Source: Firmicutes bacterium CAG:124 (GTDB lineage: Bacteria > Bacillota > Clostridia > Oscillospirales > Oscillospiraceae). From it: a DNA stretch of 10,926 nucleotides. Made by a program: the position numbers and the translations under genes. This document shows positions 1 to 7,900 of the stretch, in pieces; the stretch's first letter is position 1, and the number at the start of each line of letters is the position of its first letter. Under the pieces are notes generated by a model. It did no database searches. It worked only from the letters and a program-made list of their open reading frames with translations, and was not told the origin of the DNA. The stretch lies in contig HF990611.1 in assembly GCA_000432135.1 (NCBI GenBank), positions 2,874-13,799 on the forward strand. The letters run 5' to 3'.

Positions 1-9
1 AGCTTTCAT

Positions 10-56
10 AAAAATCAGTGCATCCTGCGGGCGGACAGAGTCGTCCGCCCCTACGG
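10..56 (+). repeat. Hairpin repeat, copy 1
   Basis: A run of A (10-14) is followed by TGCATCCTGC (19-28), a perfect 8-bp stem (29-36 with 43-50) with loop AGAGTC, and then CCTACG (50-55). The same order of flank, stem and flank recurs at 143-188 with a different stem sequence, so this is one member of a dispersed hairpin repeat family. It lies just beyond the 3' end of the minus-strand gene pair. Small palindromic repeats of this style are common between genes in gut Clostridia; what they do is not known from this sequence. A terminator role is possible but no U-tract follows the stem on either strand. Confidence 0.7.
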
Positions 57-80
57 GATACGTGAGAAAATGAAGTTTCG

Positions 81-110
81 CTGTAGAGGCCAACAACTCT
101 GTCGGCCCAG
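81..110 (-). repeat. Hairpin repeat, inverted partial copy
   Basis: Read on the minus strand, this segment aligns with the core of copy 1: GGGC-GACAGAGT-GT--GCC-CTAC. The stem pairs 88-94 with 101-107, with a single A-C mismatch, around a six-base loop. The outer flanks (TGCATYCTGC) are not recognisable, so it is either a decayed copy or a shorter member of the same family, placed in the opposite orientation between the two better copies. Confidence 0.5.
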
Positions 111-142
111 TGGGAAGTTACGGATTTGCCGAAGACTTCCGT

Positions 143-188
143 AAAAACGGTGCATTCTGCCGGGTCGATGTGGGCATCGACTCCTACG
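143..188 (+). repeat. Hairpin repeat, copy 3
   Basis: The run AAAAA (143-147), then TGCATTCTGC (151-160), a 7-bp perfect stem (164-170 with 175-181, extendable to 162-183 with one G-U) around loop TGGG, and CCTACG (183-188). Flanks match copy 1 almost exactly while the stem bases differ but still pair, which points to selection on the fold. On the minus strand the CCTACG flank reads CGTAGG and supplies the TAG stop codon (184-186) of the truncated gene at 184-405. Confidence 0.65.
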
Positions 189-405
189 CTGGCGCGGTGG
201 AGCCTTTATTCTGCTTATTTCGTTTATGATACCCGCAGTCGCAGTAGGGGCCGCCGGAGGCGAGGGTGTATTCGCGCACGAAGTCGGACGCGCCGCCGGC
301 GTCGCTCATGGTGTAGTCCAGACGGCACATGGCGGGCGTGAGGTCCTTCCGGAACGAACCGGCGAACAGCGTCCACATCCCCATTGGCATTCCGGCATAT
401 TTCAT
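184..405 (-). pseudogene. ATC hydrolase-like protein remnant with internal deletion
   Basis: A 73-residue minus-strand frame. Its start (MKYAGMPMGMWTLFAGSF) resembles the N-terminus, and its end (CRLDYTMSDAGG..., then REYTLASGGPYCDCGY) the C-terminus, of L-2-amino-thiazoline-4-carboxylic acid hydrolase-like proteins (ATC_hydrolase family). Those are normally around 200 residues or more. The halves are joined in frame near residues 19-24 (FRKDLT), so roughly 130 residues or more, including the middle cysteine motif expected in the family, are missing. The start ATG (403-405) overlaps the TGA of the methyltransferase in ATGA, with GGGGAG eight bases upstream, so translation is probably coupled and still possible. 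The stop comes from the adjacent hairpin repeat. The family call rests on remembered motifs at both ends. The alternative is a genuine small protein that shares these motifs. Confidence 0.6.
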
Positions 406-1253
406 AGTGTTGTCTCCCCTTCCGCAAATTCCAGCCGGACGATCTGCATCCGCATCATGCCGTCGCCGACTCTTGCCAGAAACCGATAGAAGCCGGGCAC
501 TGACGGGTCATTCAGGCTCTGGTAGCCCAGCATATAGCCCCGGCTCGACGCACGCAGACGCGGCGACCAGGCGGAAAGCTCCTTTTTTGCGTCGGAAACG
601 GCGAAATACGCACCGACATCCTGAATTTCGGCGGTTTTGATCCACGTTTTGAGCATCAGGCGCACTGCTTTCTGATTCGCCGCGTCGAAGACGAGCCTGC
701 CGCCAGGGAACGCTTCGGCCATGGCCTGCACAAGCGCCCGCACCTGCTCCGTCAGGAAATAGTAGAACACACCGGCGGCGAAGAAGACCGCGCCGCCCGA
801 CGCGTCGATGCGGCGGAACCAAGTGGTGTCGTTCAGGTCGCAGGCGATATTTTCCTCCCGCTCCCCTGCGGGCAGGAGCGCGTCGCGCACGGCGATCACG
901 CCGGGAAAATCGAGGTTATAGATCCTGCAGGAGCCGTTGTCGCAGCTGCGGCCCGTGTCGTCCAGTCCGCAGCCGAGGTTGACGACCGCCGCGTTCGGAT
1001 GCTCGCGCAGATAGTCCCGCACCTCCCATGCAAGGTCGTTCTGGCGCATGGCGGCCTCCAGAAAGCCGAACTGCTGCATGAGGCTCTTTGATTTTTGGGA
1101 CAGAAGCGAAAAATCGTAATCGATCTGATCGATCAGGCGCAGGGCTGTCTCGTCGCGGTAAAGGTTCGGATACAGCTCCGAGCACATTTTCCGCCCGTAG
1201 AGCGGAATGACGAGCGTTTCCTGCACGGTATTCTTCTCAATATGGTATTTCAT
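402..1253 (-). CDS. Class I SAM-dependent methyltransferase, LCM/TcmP-like
   Basis: Cytosolic 283-residue protein that probably transfers a methyl group from S-adenosylmethionine to a carboxyl or hydroxyl oxygen of a small molecule or protein; the substrate is unknown. The SAM-binding loop is VNLGCGLDDTGR (91-102). An acidic residue for the ribose follows in NLDFPG (D115), then ACDLND (137-142), and the FYYFL...LVFDAAN strand pair (163-193). This order and the 270-300 residue length fit the leucine carboxyl methyltransferase (LCM, PF04072) superfamily, which includes TcmP-type O-methyltransferases. An upstream in-frame ATG at 1280 exists, but GGAGG (revcomp of 1259-1263) lies five bases before the ATG at 1253, so 1253 is the better start. 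The gene is translationally coupled to the deleted ATC-hydrolase-like remnant at 184-405. It runs divergently from the cobalamin-riboswitch operon. Confidence 0.85.
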   Translation of the reverse strand: MKYHIEKNTVQETLVIPLYGRKMCSELYPNLYRDETALRLIDQIDYDFSLLSQKSKSLMQQFGFLEAAMRQNDLAWEVRDYLREHPNAAVVNLGCGLDDTGRSCDNGSCRIYNLDFPGVIAVRDALLPAGEREENIACDLNDTTWFRRIDASGGAVFFAAGVFYYFLTEQVRALVQAMAEAFPGGRLVFDAANQKAVRLMLKTWIKTAEIQDVGAYFAVSDAKKELSAWSPRLRASSRGYMLGYQSLNDPSVPGFYRFLARVGDGMMRMQIVRLEFAEGETTL

Positions 1254-1302
1254 CGCTTCCTCCGTATCAGTTAGTTGCATCTAACCGTCGTGCTGTCAAA
1301 AC

Positions 1303-1328
1303 ACCGCCGGGGCGGTTTTCTTTATTTT
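1303..1328 (+). terminator. Weak terminator-like hairpin
   Basis: ACCGC (1303-1307) pairs with GCGGT (1312-1316) around CGGG, flanked by AAAACA on the left and TTTTCTTTATTTT on the right. On the plus strand it looks like a short intrinsic terminator, but no plus-strand gene lies upstream. On the minus strand it would sit at the very start of the methyltransferase transcript. It may simply insulate the downstream promoter from plus-strand read-through. Confidence 0.3.
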
Positions 1329-1352
1329 GACACAGCTTTCGGCTTTTTTCAA
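1324..1352 (-). promoter_or_regulatory. Possible promoter of the methyltransferase
   Basis: On the minus strand TTGAAA (1347-1352) and CAAAAT (1324-1329) are separated by 17 bases: 5/6 and 4/6 matches to the sigma-70/sigma-A boxes. It would give a leader of about 65 bases before the ATG at 1253. The -10 box is poor, so this is a weak call. Confidence 0.25.
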
Positions 1353-1390
1353 GAGGGTGGGACAAATGCGGTATATTTTTTTCAAACCGC

Positions 1391-1419
1391 TTGCAAATCA
1401 CGCCCATATCGTGTATAGT
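1391..1419 (+). promoter_or_regulatory. Promoter of the cobalamin-riboswitch operon
   Basis: TTGCAA (1391-1396), a 17-base spacer and TATAGT (1414-1419) match the sigma-A boxes at 4/6 and 5/6. Transcription would begin near 1426, about 60 bases before the riboswitch core and about 505 bases before the giant gene's ATG. The first transcribed bases can form a 9-bp hairpin (1427-1435 with 1444-1452, one G-U). No other convincing promoter was seen between the terminator at 1845 and the gene start at 1930, so the giant gene most likely depends on this one. Confidence 0.65.
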
Positions 1420-1484
1420 AGCAGACGGAAAAGCACAAGATTTTGCTTTTTCTAACAATTTGATATTGCCATCCGATGTACAGT

Positions 1485-1690
1485 AACCGAAGCACGCCGC
1501 AGGGCAGGCTTCGGCGCAAGAGAAAGGGAAAACCACTCGACCGGAGCTGTGCGCACAAGACCGTTCCGAAGCAGCGAAAGCTGTCTGGACGAAAGTCAGT
1601 CATTGCGGAAGCGATTCCGTGAGAAGACAGGAAACGGGCGCGGAAACAAAGAGTTTGTTTCCAGAGTGCAAGTCAGAAGAACTGCTGTCT
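1485..1690 (+). ncRNA. Cobalamin (B12) riboswitch aptamer
   Basis: All conserved blocks of the cobalamin riboswitch appear in the right order. A P3-type hairpin (1487-1493 with 1508-1514) is followed by AAAGGGAA (1523-1530), then AACCACTCGACCGG and GAGCTGTGCGCACAAGAC (1544-1561), corresponding to the P4-P6 core. Next come three hairpins in a row, each capped by a GNRA tetraloop (around 1571-1584, 1585-1599 and 1604-1622), with CATTG and GAGAAG around the last. An accessory 9-bp hairpin with a GAG loop is at 1642-1662, and the B12 box AGTCAGAAGAACTGCTG is at 1671-1687. The B12 box departs from the usual CAGG/CCTG pairing, with CAG/CTG only. The aptamer binds adenosyl- or methylcobalamin type corrinoids in the nascent transcript. 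Followed by a terminator before the giant gene, it is expected to turn that gene off when cobalamin is abundant. RNase P, 6S, T-box and c-di-GMP motifs were considered and do not fit. Confidence 0.9.
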
Positions 1691-1809
1691 GCGCCGCATT
1701 CGCGGCGGAAAGGATGAATGCGTGGGACGAGCTCTGCCTGTAGCATTCGGAACAGGTGCGCCGTTTTTCCTCACAGGAAAAGCAGCGTATTATGTTTCTG
1801 TGGAGATCC
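1691..1809 (+). promoter_or_regulatory. Riboswitch expression platform with alternative hairpins
   Basis: Between the B12 box and the terminator the RNA can form CGCCGC/GCGGCG with loop ATTC (1692-1697 with 1702-1707), a candidate L13-type hairpin for the kissing loop. It can also form GAATGC/GCATTC (1715-1720 with 1743-1748), CCTGT/ACAGG (1737-1741 with 1752-1756) and TTTTCCT/AGGAAAA (1765-1771 with 1775-1781). The second and third overlap as a pseudoknot or compete. CACAG (1772-1776) can pair with CTGTG (1798-1802) instead of forming the fourth. Which conformers are used cannot be decided by eye. Confidence 0.5.
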
Positions 1810-1845
1810 GCCCGCCATTTTGTCAAAATGGCGGGCTTTCGTTTC
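1810..1845 (+). terminator. Intrinsic terminator/attenuator before the giant gene
   Basis: GCCCGCCATTTT (1810-1821) pairs perfectly over 12 bp with AAAATGGCGGGC (1825-1836), loop GTC, followed by TTTCGTTTC. It lies downstream of the B12 aptamer and 85 bases before the ATG of the giant gene, the usual place for a riboswitch-controlled terminator. After it, a 6-bp hairpin (1875-1880 with 1889-1894, A/T-rich loop) precedes the GGAGG at 1917-1921. Confidence 0.85.
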
Positions 1846-1929
1846 TCCCAAAGCCGTCTGCGCCCCCTGTTTCCGCTCCTATTTAATAAGGAGCTTGCGA
1901 TAGATATTTTGATTCTGGAGGAAAAATGT

Positions 1930-4900
1930 ATGAAGAAACGAATTCTGAGCCTGCTGCTCGTGCTCGTGATGCTGCTGAGCCTGCTGCCCGCAGGCGTTCT
2001 GGCAGCAGAGGGCGATGTCAGCGTCACACTGTCCGGTATGCACGACGCACAGGTCAAGTCCCTGAAGCTGTATACCTACATGGACGGCGTGAAGGGCGCG
2101 GTCGATCTGCTGGCCGCGAAGGAAGCCGCAGACGGCGCGTATACCATCGACCTTGCGCCCGGCGCTTACTGGGTTGACGGCTATGACGCGAACAATGACC
2201 GCAACGGCGGTGTATCCATCAACGTCAGCAGCGACAGCAGCAGCTTCAAGCTGCAGCGGATGTATCAGATCTCCGTCAACCCCAGTTCATGGGTTAAGGA
2301 CACAGACTATACTCTTTCGCTGCGCGTAACCGACGCCTCCGGTGCAGAGCGTAAGGCGGAGTTTGGCTCGGCCGTAAATTGGGGCAAGACCTACACAAGC
2401 TGCCTGTTTGTCGTTGGTGATACAGTCAGCGTGACAGCCACGCCGAACGCGGAAACGCATCCGAACTACAACCCGGCTACCGCTTCCAAGACCCCGACGA
2501 TGAACGACAGCCTCAGCCTGACCTGCAAGGAATTCGTCACGGTCACGGTCACAGCGCCGAAGGGCTCGACCATCGACGCCGGTACGCTCGCAAAATACTA
2601 TGTGTTCAGCTTCCTTGAGCCGTTCGCGCGTTCCGTCGAGGACGGCACGGCCACGTTCCATCTCGACAAGAACACGGATTACTTCTACCGTGTCCGCCAT
2701 CCGGAGGGCGCGACCTACTGGAACTACGTCAGACTGAGCGCCGACGCAGCGTACACGGTCACGGAAGAGGATCTCGGCCTGACCGGTGATTTCAGCAAGG
2801 ACACGATCTATCATTTTGAAAACAACGTCTACGACCGTGCAGGCATTTACCTGAACATCAACACCAAGGGCTATAAAAACATGGCCGTTGGCGAGACGTT
2901 TGAACTCAACTCCTTCCGCAACTGGTTCGCGATCGAAAGCTTTATGAACGCCAAGGTCGCACTGCCGGAGATGCACTATCAGGTCATCGATGTGAACGGC
3001 AATGCCAGCGACGTCGTGACCATCACGCCGAACGCGCTGAACAGCAACGTCGCTGTGATGGAGGCCAAGCACGAGGGCACGGCCATCGTGCTCGTAACCT
3101 ATGACGCAATGACCCATATGGCTGGCCAGACCAGCACGCCCTCGCATCGCTTCTCCGCCATCTGGCCGGAGTTGACGGGCGTGTTTGTCGTGAATGTCGG
3201 CGCGGACGGCAGTGCTATCCAGACCAATATGAATCTTGACCGCATGGACGCGGTCATCGAGAAGGATGAGGCGCGGCAACTCGATGCGGAGCATGACATT
3301 CTGTTCTACACTGGAACAGAGGGTGCAAGTTACAGCTTCAAGCCCGAAGCGGGCTGCACCGTGAGCGTCCTGCGCCCCACCGTGACCGCTGCGTCTATGA
3401 CGTATTCCGGCGGCTTCACAAACACTGGCGTCACAACCGCTGAAGACGGCACTGTGACCGTCAGCGGTCTGATCACCGGCCGCAATATCATCAAGGTCAC
3501 GAAGGGCAGCCTTTCGACCTATCAGGTCGTGACGGCACGCGGCGTGAGCTACAAGTTTGTCAACGCGGAGGGCACGGAGCTGACGCAGGAAGAGCTGGCT
3601 GCCATCAAGCCGGGTGATTCCGTCACGATCCAGTTCTCCAACCTGATCAGCCCCAAGGAAAAGCTTTCCGGCGCGTATAACTTCAACTTCTCCCTGTATA
3701 TGCAGGGCCCGGACGGCACCCTCTTCAAGAGTGATCCCGGCGGAAACTTCGGCGTTTATGACTTCAGCGGCAACCCTGAGCGGCAGAAGCTGACTGTCAC
3801 CATCCCGAAGTTCTGGGCTGAGGAGACCTACACGCTGAGCGGCGCGATCAAGCAGGCGGGCTGGCCCGGCGTTCCGACGCACCGCGGCATCACCTATGCT
3901 GTGGGCACGAATCCCGGCTTCGACGCGCCCAAGACGGCAGGCATTCTCAGCCGTCTGCCGGAGATCACGATCCCGGTCGTAAAGCTCGACTTCCTGACCG
4001 GCAAGCTGAGCTTCCAGGATCAGAACGGCACGTCCATTGACCGCAAGGATCTGACCGTCACGCTGAAGGACAGCGCAGGCAACGGCATTGCGGTCGCGGA
4101 AGACGGCACGTTCAAGGCTTATGCCGAGGAATACTTCTACACCGTTTCCGGTGCCGGCGTTGAATACGCCTCCGGCAGCGTCACCATGACGGAGGAAGGC
4201 CCCAACGAATTCACCATCACCCTGCAGGCAACCGCAGCGGGCGCATGGGACGGCAAGACGCAGACCGAACCGAAGGCCGACGAAAACGGCGTTTACCGGA
4301 TCGGCACCGGCGCGGAGCTGGCCTGGTTCGTCGCAAAGAGCAAGGACGCGGACGTTTCCGGCGTTCTGACGGCCGATATCAACCTCGGCAAATACGCATG
4401 GCTGAACATCTCCTCCAGCAAGAAGGTCGTGCTTGACGGCGCAAGCTTCGAGATCACCGGCCTGAACGCCACGGCTGGCCTGTTTGCGCAGATCGGCTCG
4501 AATTCCTACATCCATGATCTGACCATCCGCGGCGCAGTTTCCGGCAAGGGCAGCGCAGGCGCGATCGCCGGCTATGCCAGCGGCACTGCTCCGAAAATCG
4601 CGAACTGCTTCAACTACGCAGTCATCACCTCTACCGGCAACAACGTCGGCGGTCTTGTGGGATACACCTATCAGAACGCCGTGATCGAGAACTGCGCGAA
4701 CTTCGGCGCTGTCACCGGCGGCAGCAGCGCCGGCGGCATTATCGGCGGCACAGTCGGCAACGGCTCGACCATCACCGGCTGCTATAACACCGCAGAAATT
4801 TCCGCGACCGGCAGCAAGGCCGGCGGCATCATCGGCGGCACCAGCAGCGAAATGACTGTTACAAGCTGCTACAACACCGGCAAGATCTCCGGCACGGCCT

Positions 4901-7900
4901 CCGGCGGCATCGCAGGCGAGGTCAAGGGCAATGTGAACTGGAGCGGCACTGTGCAGGGGAAAATCACCATCTCCAGCTGCTACTCCACCGGCGAAGCGGG
5001 CAGCGCCGTATTCGGCACGGTTGACACTGCTTCCTCCGAGATTTCCAAGTGCTATTATCTGAACACGCTGAACGCGGACGCGAACGCCGAAGCGCTGAAC
5101 GAAGCTGACCTCAAGGACGCCGACCTGTCCGACGCGTTCGGCCCGGTCTGCGGCGGCTATCCCGCGCTCAGATGGCAGAGCGATGTGACCTTCCACGAAG
5201 CAGCTGGTGAGGGCACGGTCACGGCTCCGCTGTGCACTGTGAAGGGCTACACCAGCTACTCCTGCAGCAAGTGCGGCGAAAGTTACCGCACGGCCTATGT
5301 CGCGGCACTCGGCCACGACTTCTGCGAGGATGCGGACGGCAGCGACGGCAACTGCACCCTGACGCCTCCTACCTGCACAAAGACGGGCAAGATCGTCCGT
5401 ACCTGCCGCAGAACCGGCTGCTCGGAAACGAAGGAAGACATCGTTCCCGCCAAGGGCCATACGCCCAAGGACGGCACCGAGCAGGTCTTCACCGGCTATA
5501 AGACCTACGTCTGCGCCGTCTGCGGCGAAACCTACACGGTCTGGGACGACGACCGCCTCGGCCACGTCTCCTACCCCGAGCAGACTGTCACCTCTATCAG
5601 CGTTTCCGACAACGGCAATTACCCCTGGGTCTACAATGCCGATCTGGACCGCTTTGAAAGCAGCAACCAGAATCAGGACAAGACCAGCTCCACGACCTCG
5701 TTTGCCTTTACGCTGAGCGCACCCACCGTTCTGCGCTTCGGCTACGGCGTTTCCTCGGAAAACGGCTATGACAAACTGACCATCACGCTCGCAGAAGACG
5801 GCGGCAGCCCGGAAACGCTGGCCGACGCTGTCAGCGGCGAGAAGAGCGGCAGCATCAAAAAGCAGCTCGGAGCCGGCAGCTACACGCTGACGCTGTCCTA
5901 TGTGAAGGATGACGCCTCCAAGGGCGGCTCGGATATGGCGTATGTCAGCGTTCTGACGCTGGCCGGCATGGCCCGCGTGATCGTGGAGAACACCACGTTC
6001 CCGAAGGCGGAGGGCGCTGTCTGGGAAGGCACGCTGGCCGACACCTGGATCGAGCTGACTGGCGAATCGACCATGATGGGCTGCGTTGTGGAAGCACTGG
6101 ATGGCCACACCGTCGTCGGCGCGGAAAGCAACTACATCTCCTCCATTGACAACTTGAAGGCGTTTGACGGCGGTACCATGTCCGGCTGGATGGGCACGCT
6201 CAACGACTGGTTCACAAACTTTGGCTTTGGTGAATTTACCGTTGCAAAGGGCACGCTCTGCGCGGGCGACGAGATCCGCATCATGTACACCCGTACCGTT
6301 GAGGATCTTGGCGGCAGCTGGAACAATTCCGACACCCGCCTCAAAGCGCTCACATTCAGCACCGGTAAGCTGGCACCCAAGTTCAGCGGCGACACCTTCA
6401 CCTACACCCTGACTGTGCCGGAAGGCACGACCTCGCTGCTCGTCACACCGACGGCGGCAAACAAGAACTATCAGGTCCGCACCTATCTCGGCACGCAGGC
6501 TACGGGCCGCGAATATTCCCGCACGTCCCTGATCCCCATCGCAAATGGCAGCGTCATCACCGTCGTCTGTGCAGACGACAGCTGGCCCACCATGAATGAA
6601 ACGAGCGACGGCAAGCGCACTTACACCATCAACGTGGTGTTCGGCACAGCTCAGTCCTCTGACGCGGGTGTTGCGTCCGTCAAGGTCGCAGGCGTTGAGG
6701 CAGCAGCCGGTACGGCTGAAAACAGCTACTCCGTAACGCTTCCGGCAGGCACGGAGGTCATGGCAGACAGCTTCGAGGTCACACTTTCCGACAGCAAGGC
6801 CACGCTTACCGGCCCGGCCAAGGGTGAGGACGGCGTCTGGACGTTTACTGTGACCGCTGAGGACGGCACCGCTGTGACCTACACCGTCACTGTGACCGTC
6901 GCGGAAGCGCCGAAGTCCTCTGACGCAGGCGTGACCTCCGTTTCCGTCGCGCACACCCCGGCCTCGAAGACCGGTGAGACAGCCTACACGGTCAAGCTGC
7001 AGACGAACGCCGAGGTTACGGCAGACAGCTTCCAGATCGTTCTGTCCGATGAAAAGGCCAGCGTCTCCGCTCCCACAGCCAACGGCGATGTCTGGACGTT
7101 CACCGTTACCGCCGAGGACGGCACGACCACCGCAGCGTATACCGTCACCGTGACCCGCAGAAGCGCGTCTGATACGACCCCACTGCGGACGGTTACGCTC
7201 TCCATGCTCAAGGCAAGCCTGGAGGATACGACAACGCGCAGCTTTACGCTGCATCAAACAGCGGGCAGCAATGTGCTGACTTCTCCGTATCGAATCGTTT
7301 CTGGCGCGTCCGGGATTCAGTTCCAGGTTAAGGTATCCTACAATACGGCATATTCCGCCGTATATGCCTTCACGACGACCGACGGAACTGCAAAAGCAGT
7401 GGACGCCCCGCACGCGAAGAATATTGCCATCATCAATCCCGATCTTTCCGGCAGTCTGGTCGCGGTCATTACGCTGACGAACAAGACCGACGCCTCCGAC
7501 GTCTGGGTCTACGAGCTGCGTATGCCGACCGAGGCGAACCATGCCCCCAGGCTGAAGGACGGCGTAATCACCCCGGCTGCGGCCTCGATCAACCTTGGCG
7601 AAAGCTATCAGTTTGATATGACGCAGATCTTTGAGGACGAGGACGCCTACGATAAGCTCACCTACCGCGTCTGGCGTGATGCCGAGAATCCGTTCTATGT
7701 ACCGGCCTCCTACACATATACGCCCAGCGCTGCCGGTACGTATACGCTCGTCTTCAAAGCAAGCGACGGCAAGGCAGAATCTCCGGAATACAAGTTCGTT
7801 CTTACTGTGATCGACCCGAACGCGAAGTCCTCTGACGCAGGTGTTGCGTCCGTCAAGGTCGCAGGTGTTGAGGCAGCAGCCGGTACGGCTGAAAACAGCT

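Noticed and set aside
10..188. CRISPR array
   Set aside because: Repeats are few, inverted, unequal in spacing and vary in the stem; there are no regular spacers.
126..640. Plus-strand frames across the minus-strand gene pair
   Set aside because: They are arginine- and proline-rich shadows of the methyltransferase and remnant, without ribosome binding sites.
1254..1280. Upstream ATG at 1280 for the methyltransferase
   Set aside because: The GGAGG lies inside this extension and five bases before ATG 1253, which is therefore the better start.
1426..1770. RNase P RNA, 6S RNA or an orphan structured RNA
   Set aside because: First considered because of the many GNRA hairpins and the closing stem followed by T5. 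The ordered GGGAA, P6 and B12-box blocks identify a cobalamin riboswitch, and the RNase P conserved regions are absent.
1756..1929. 58-residue N-terminal extension of the giant protein
   Set aside because: The frame is open, but this part crosses the intrinsic terminator and lies in the riboswitch expression platform. GGAGG plus a perfect signal peptide mark the start at 1930.
1596..2057. 153-residue minus-strand frame across the riboswitch
   Set aside because: It is antisense to structured RNA and to the signal peptide, with no family resemblance; best explained as chance.
1926..2177. Overlapping 83-residue frame starting at ATG 1926
   Set aside because: The ATG is only four bases from GGAGG, against eight for 1930, and the translated protein is arginine-rich out-of-frame sequence.
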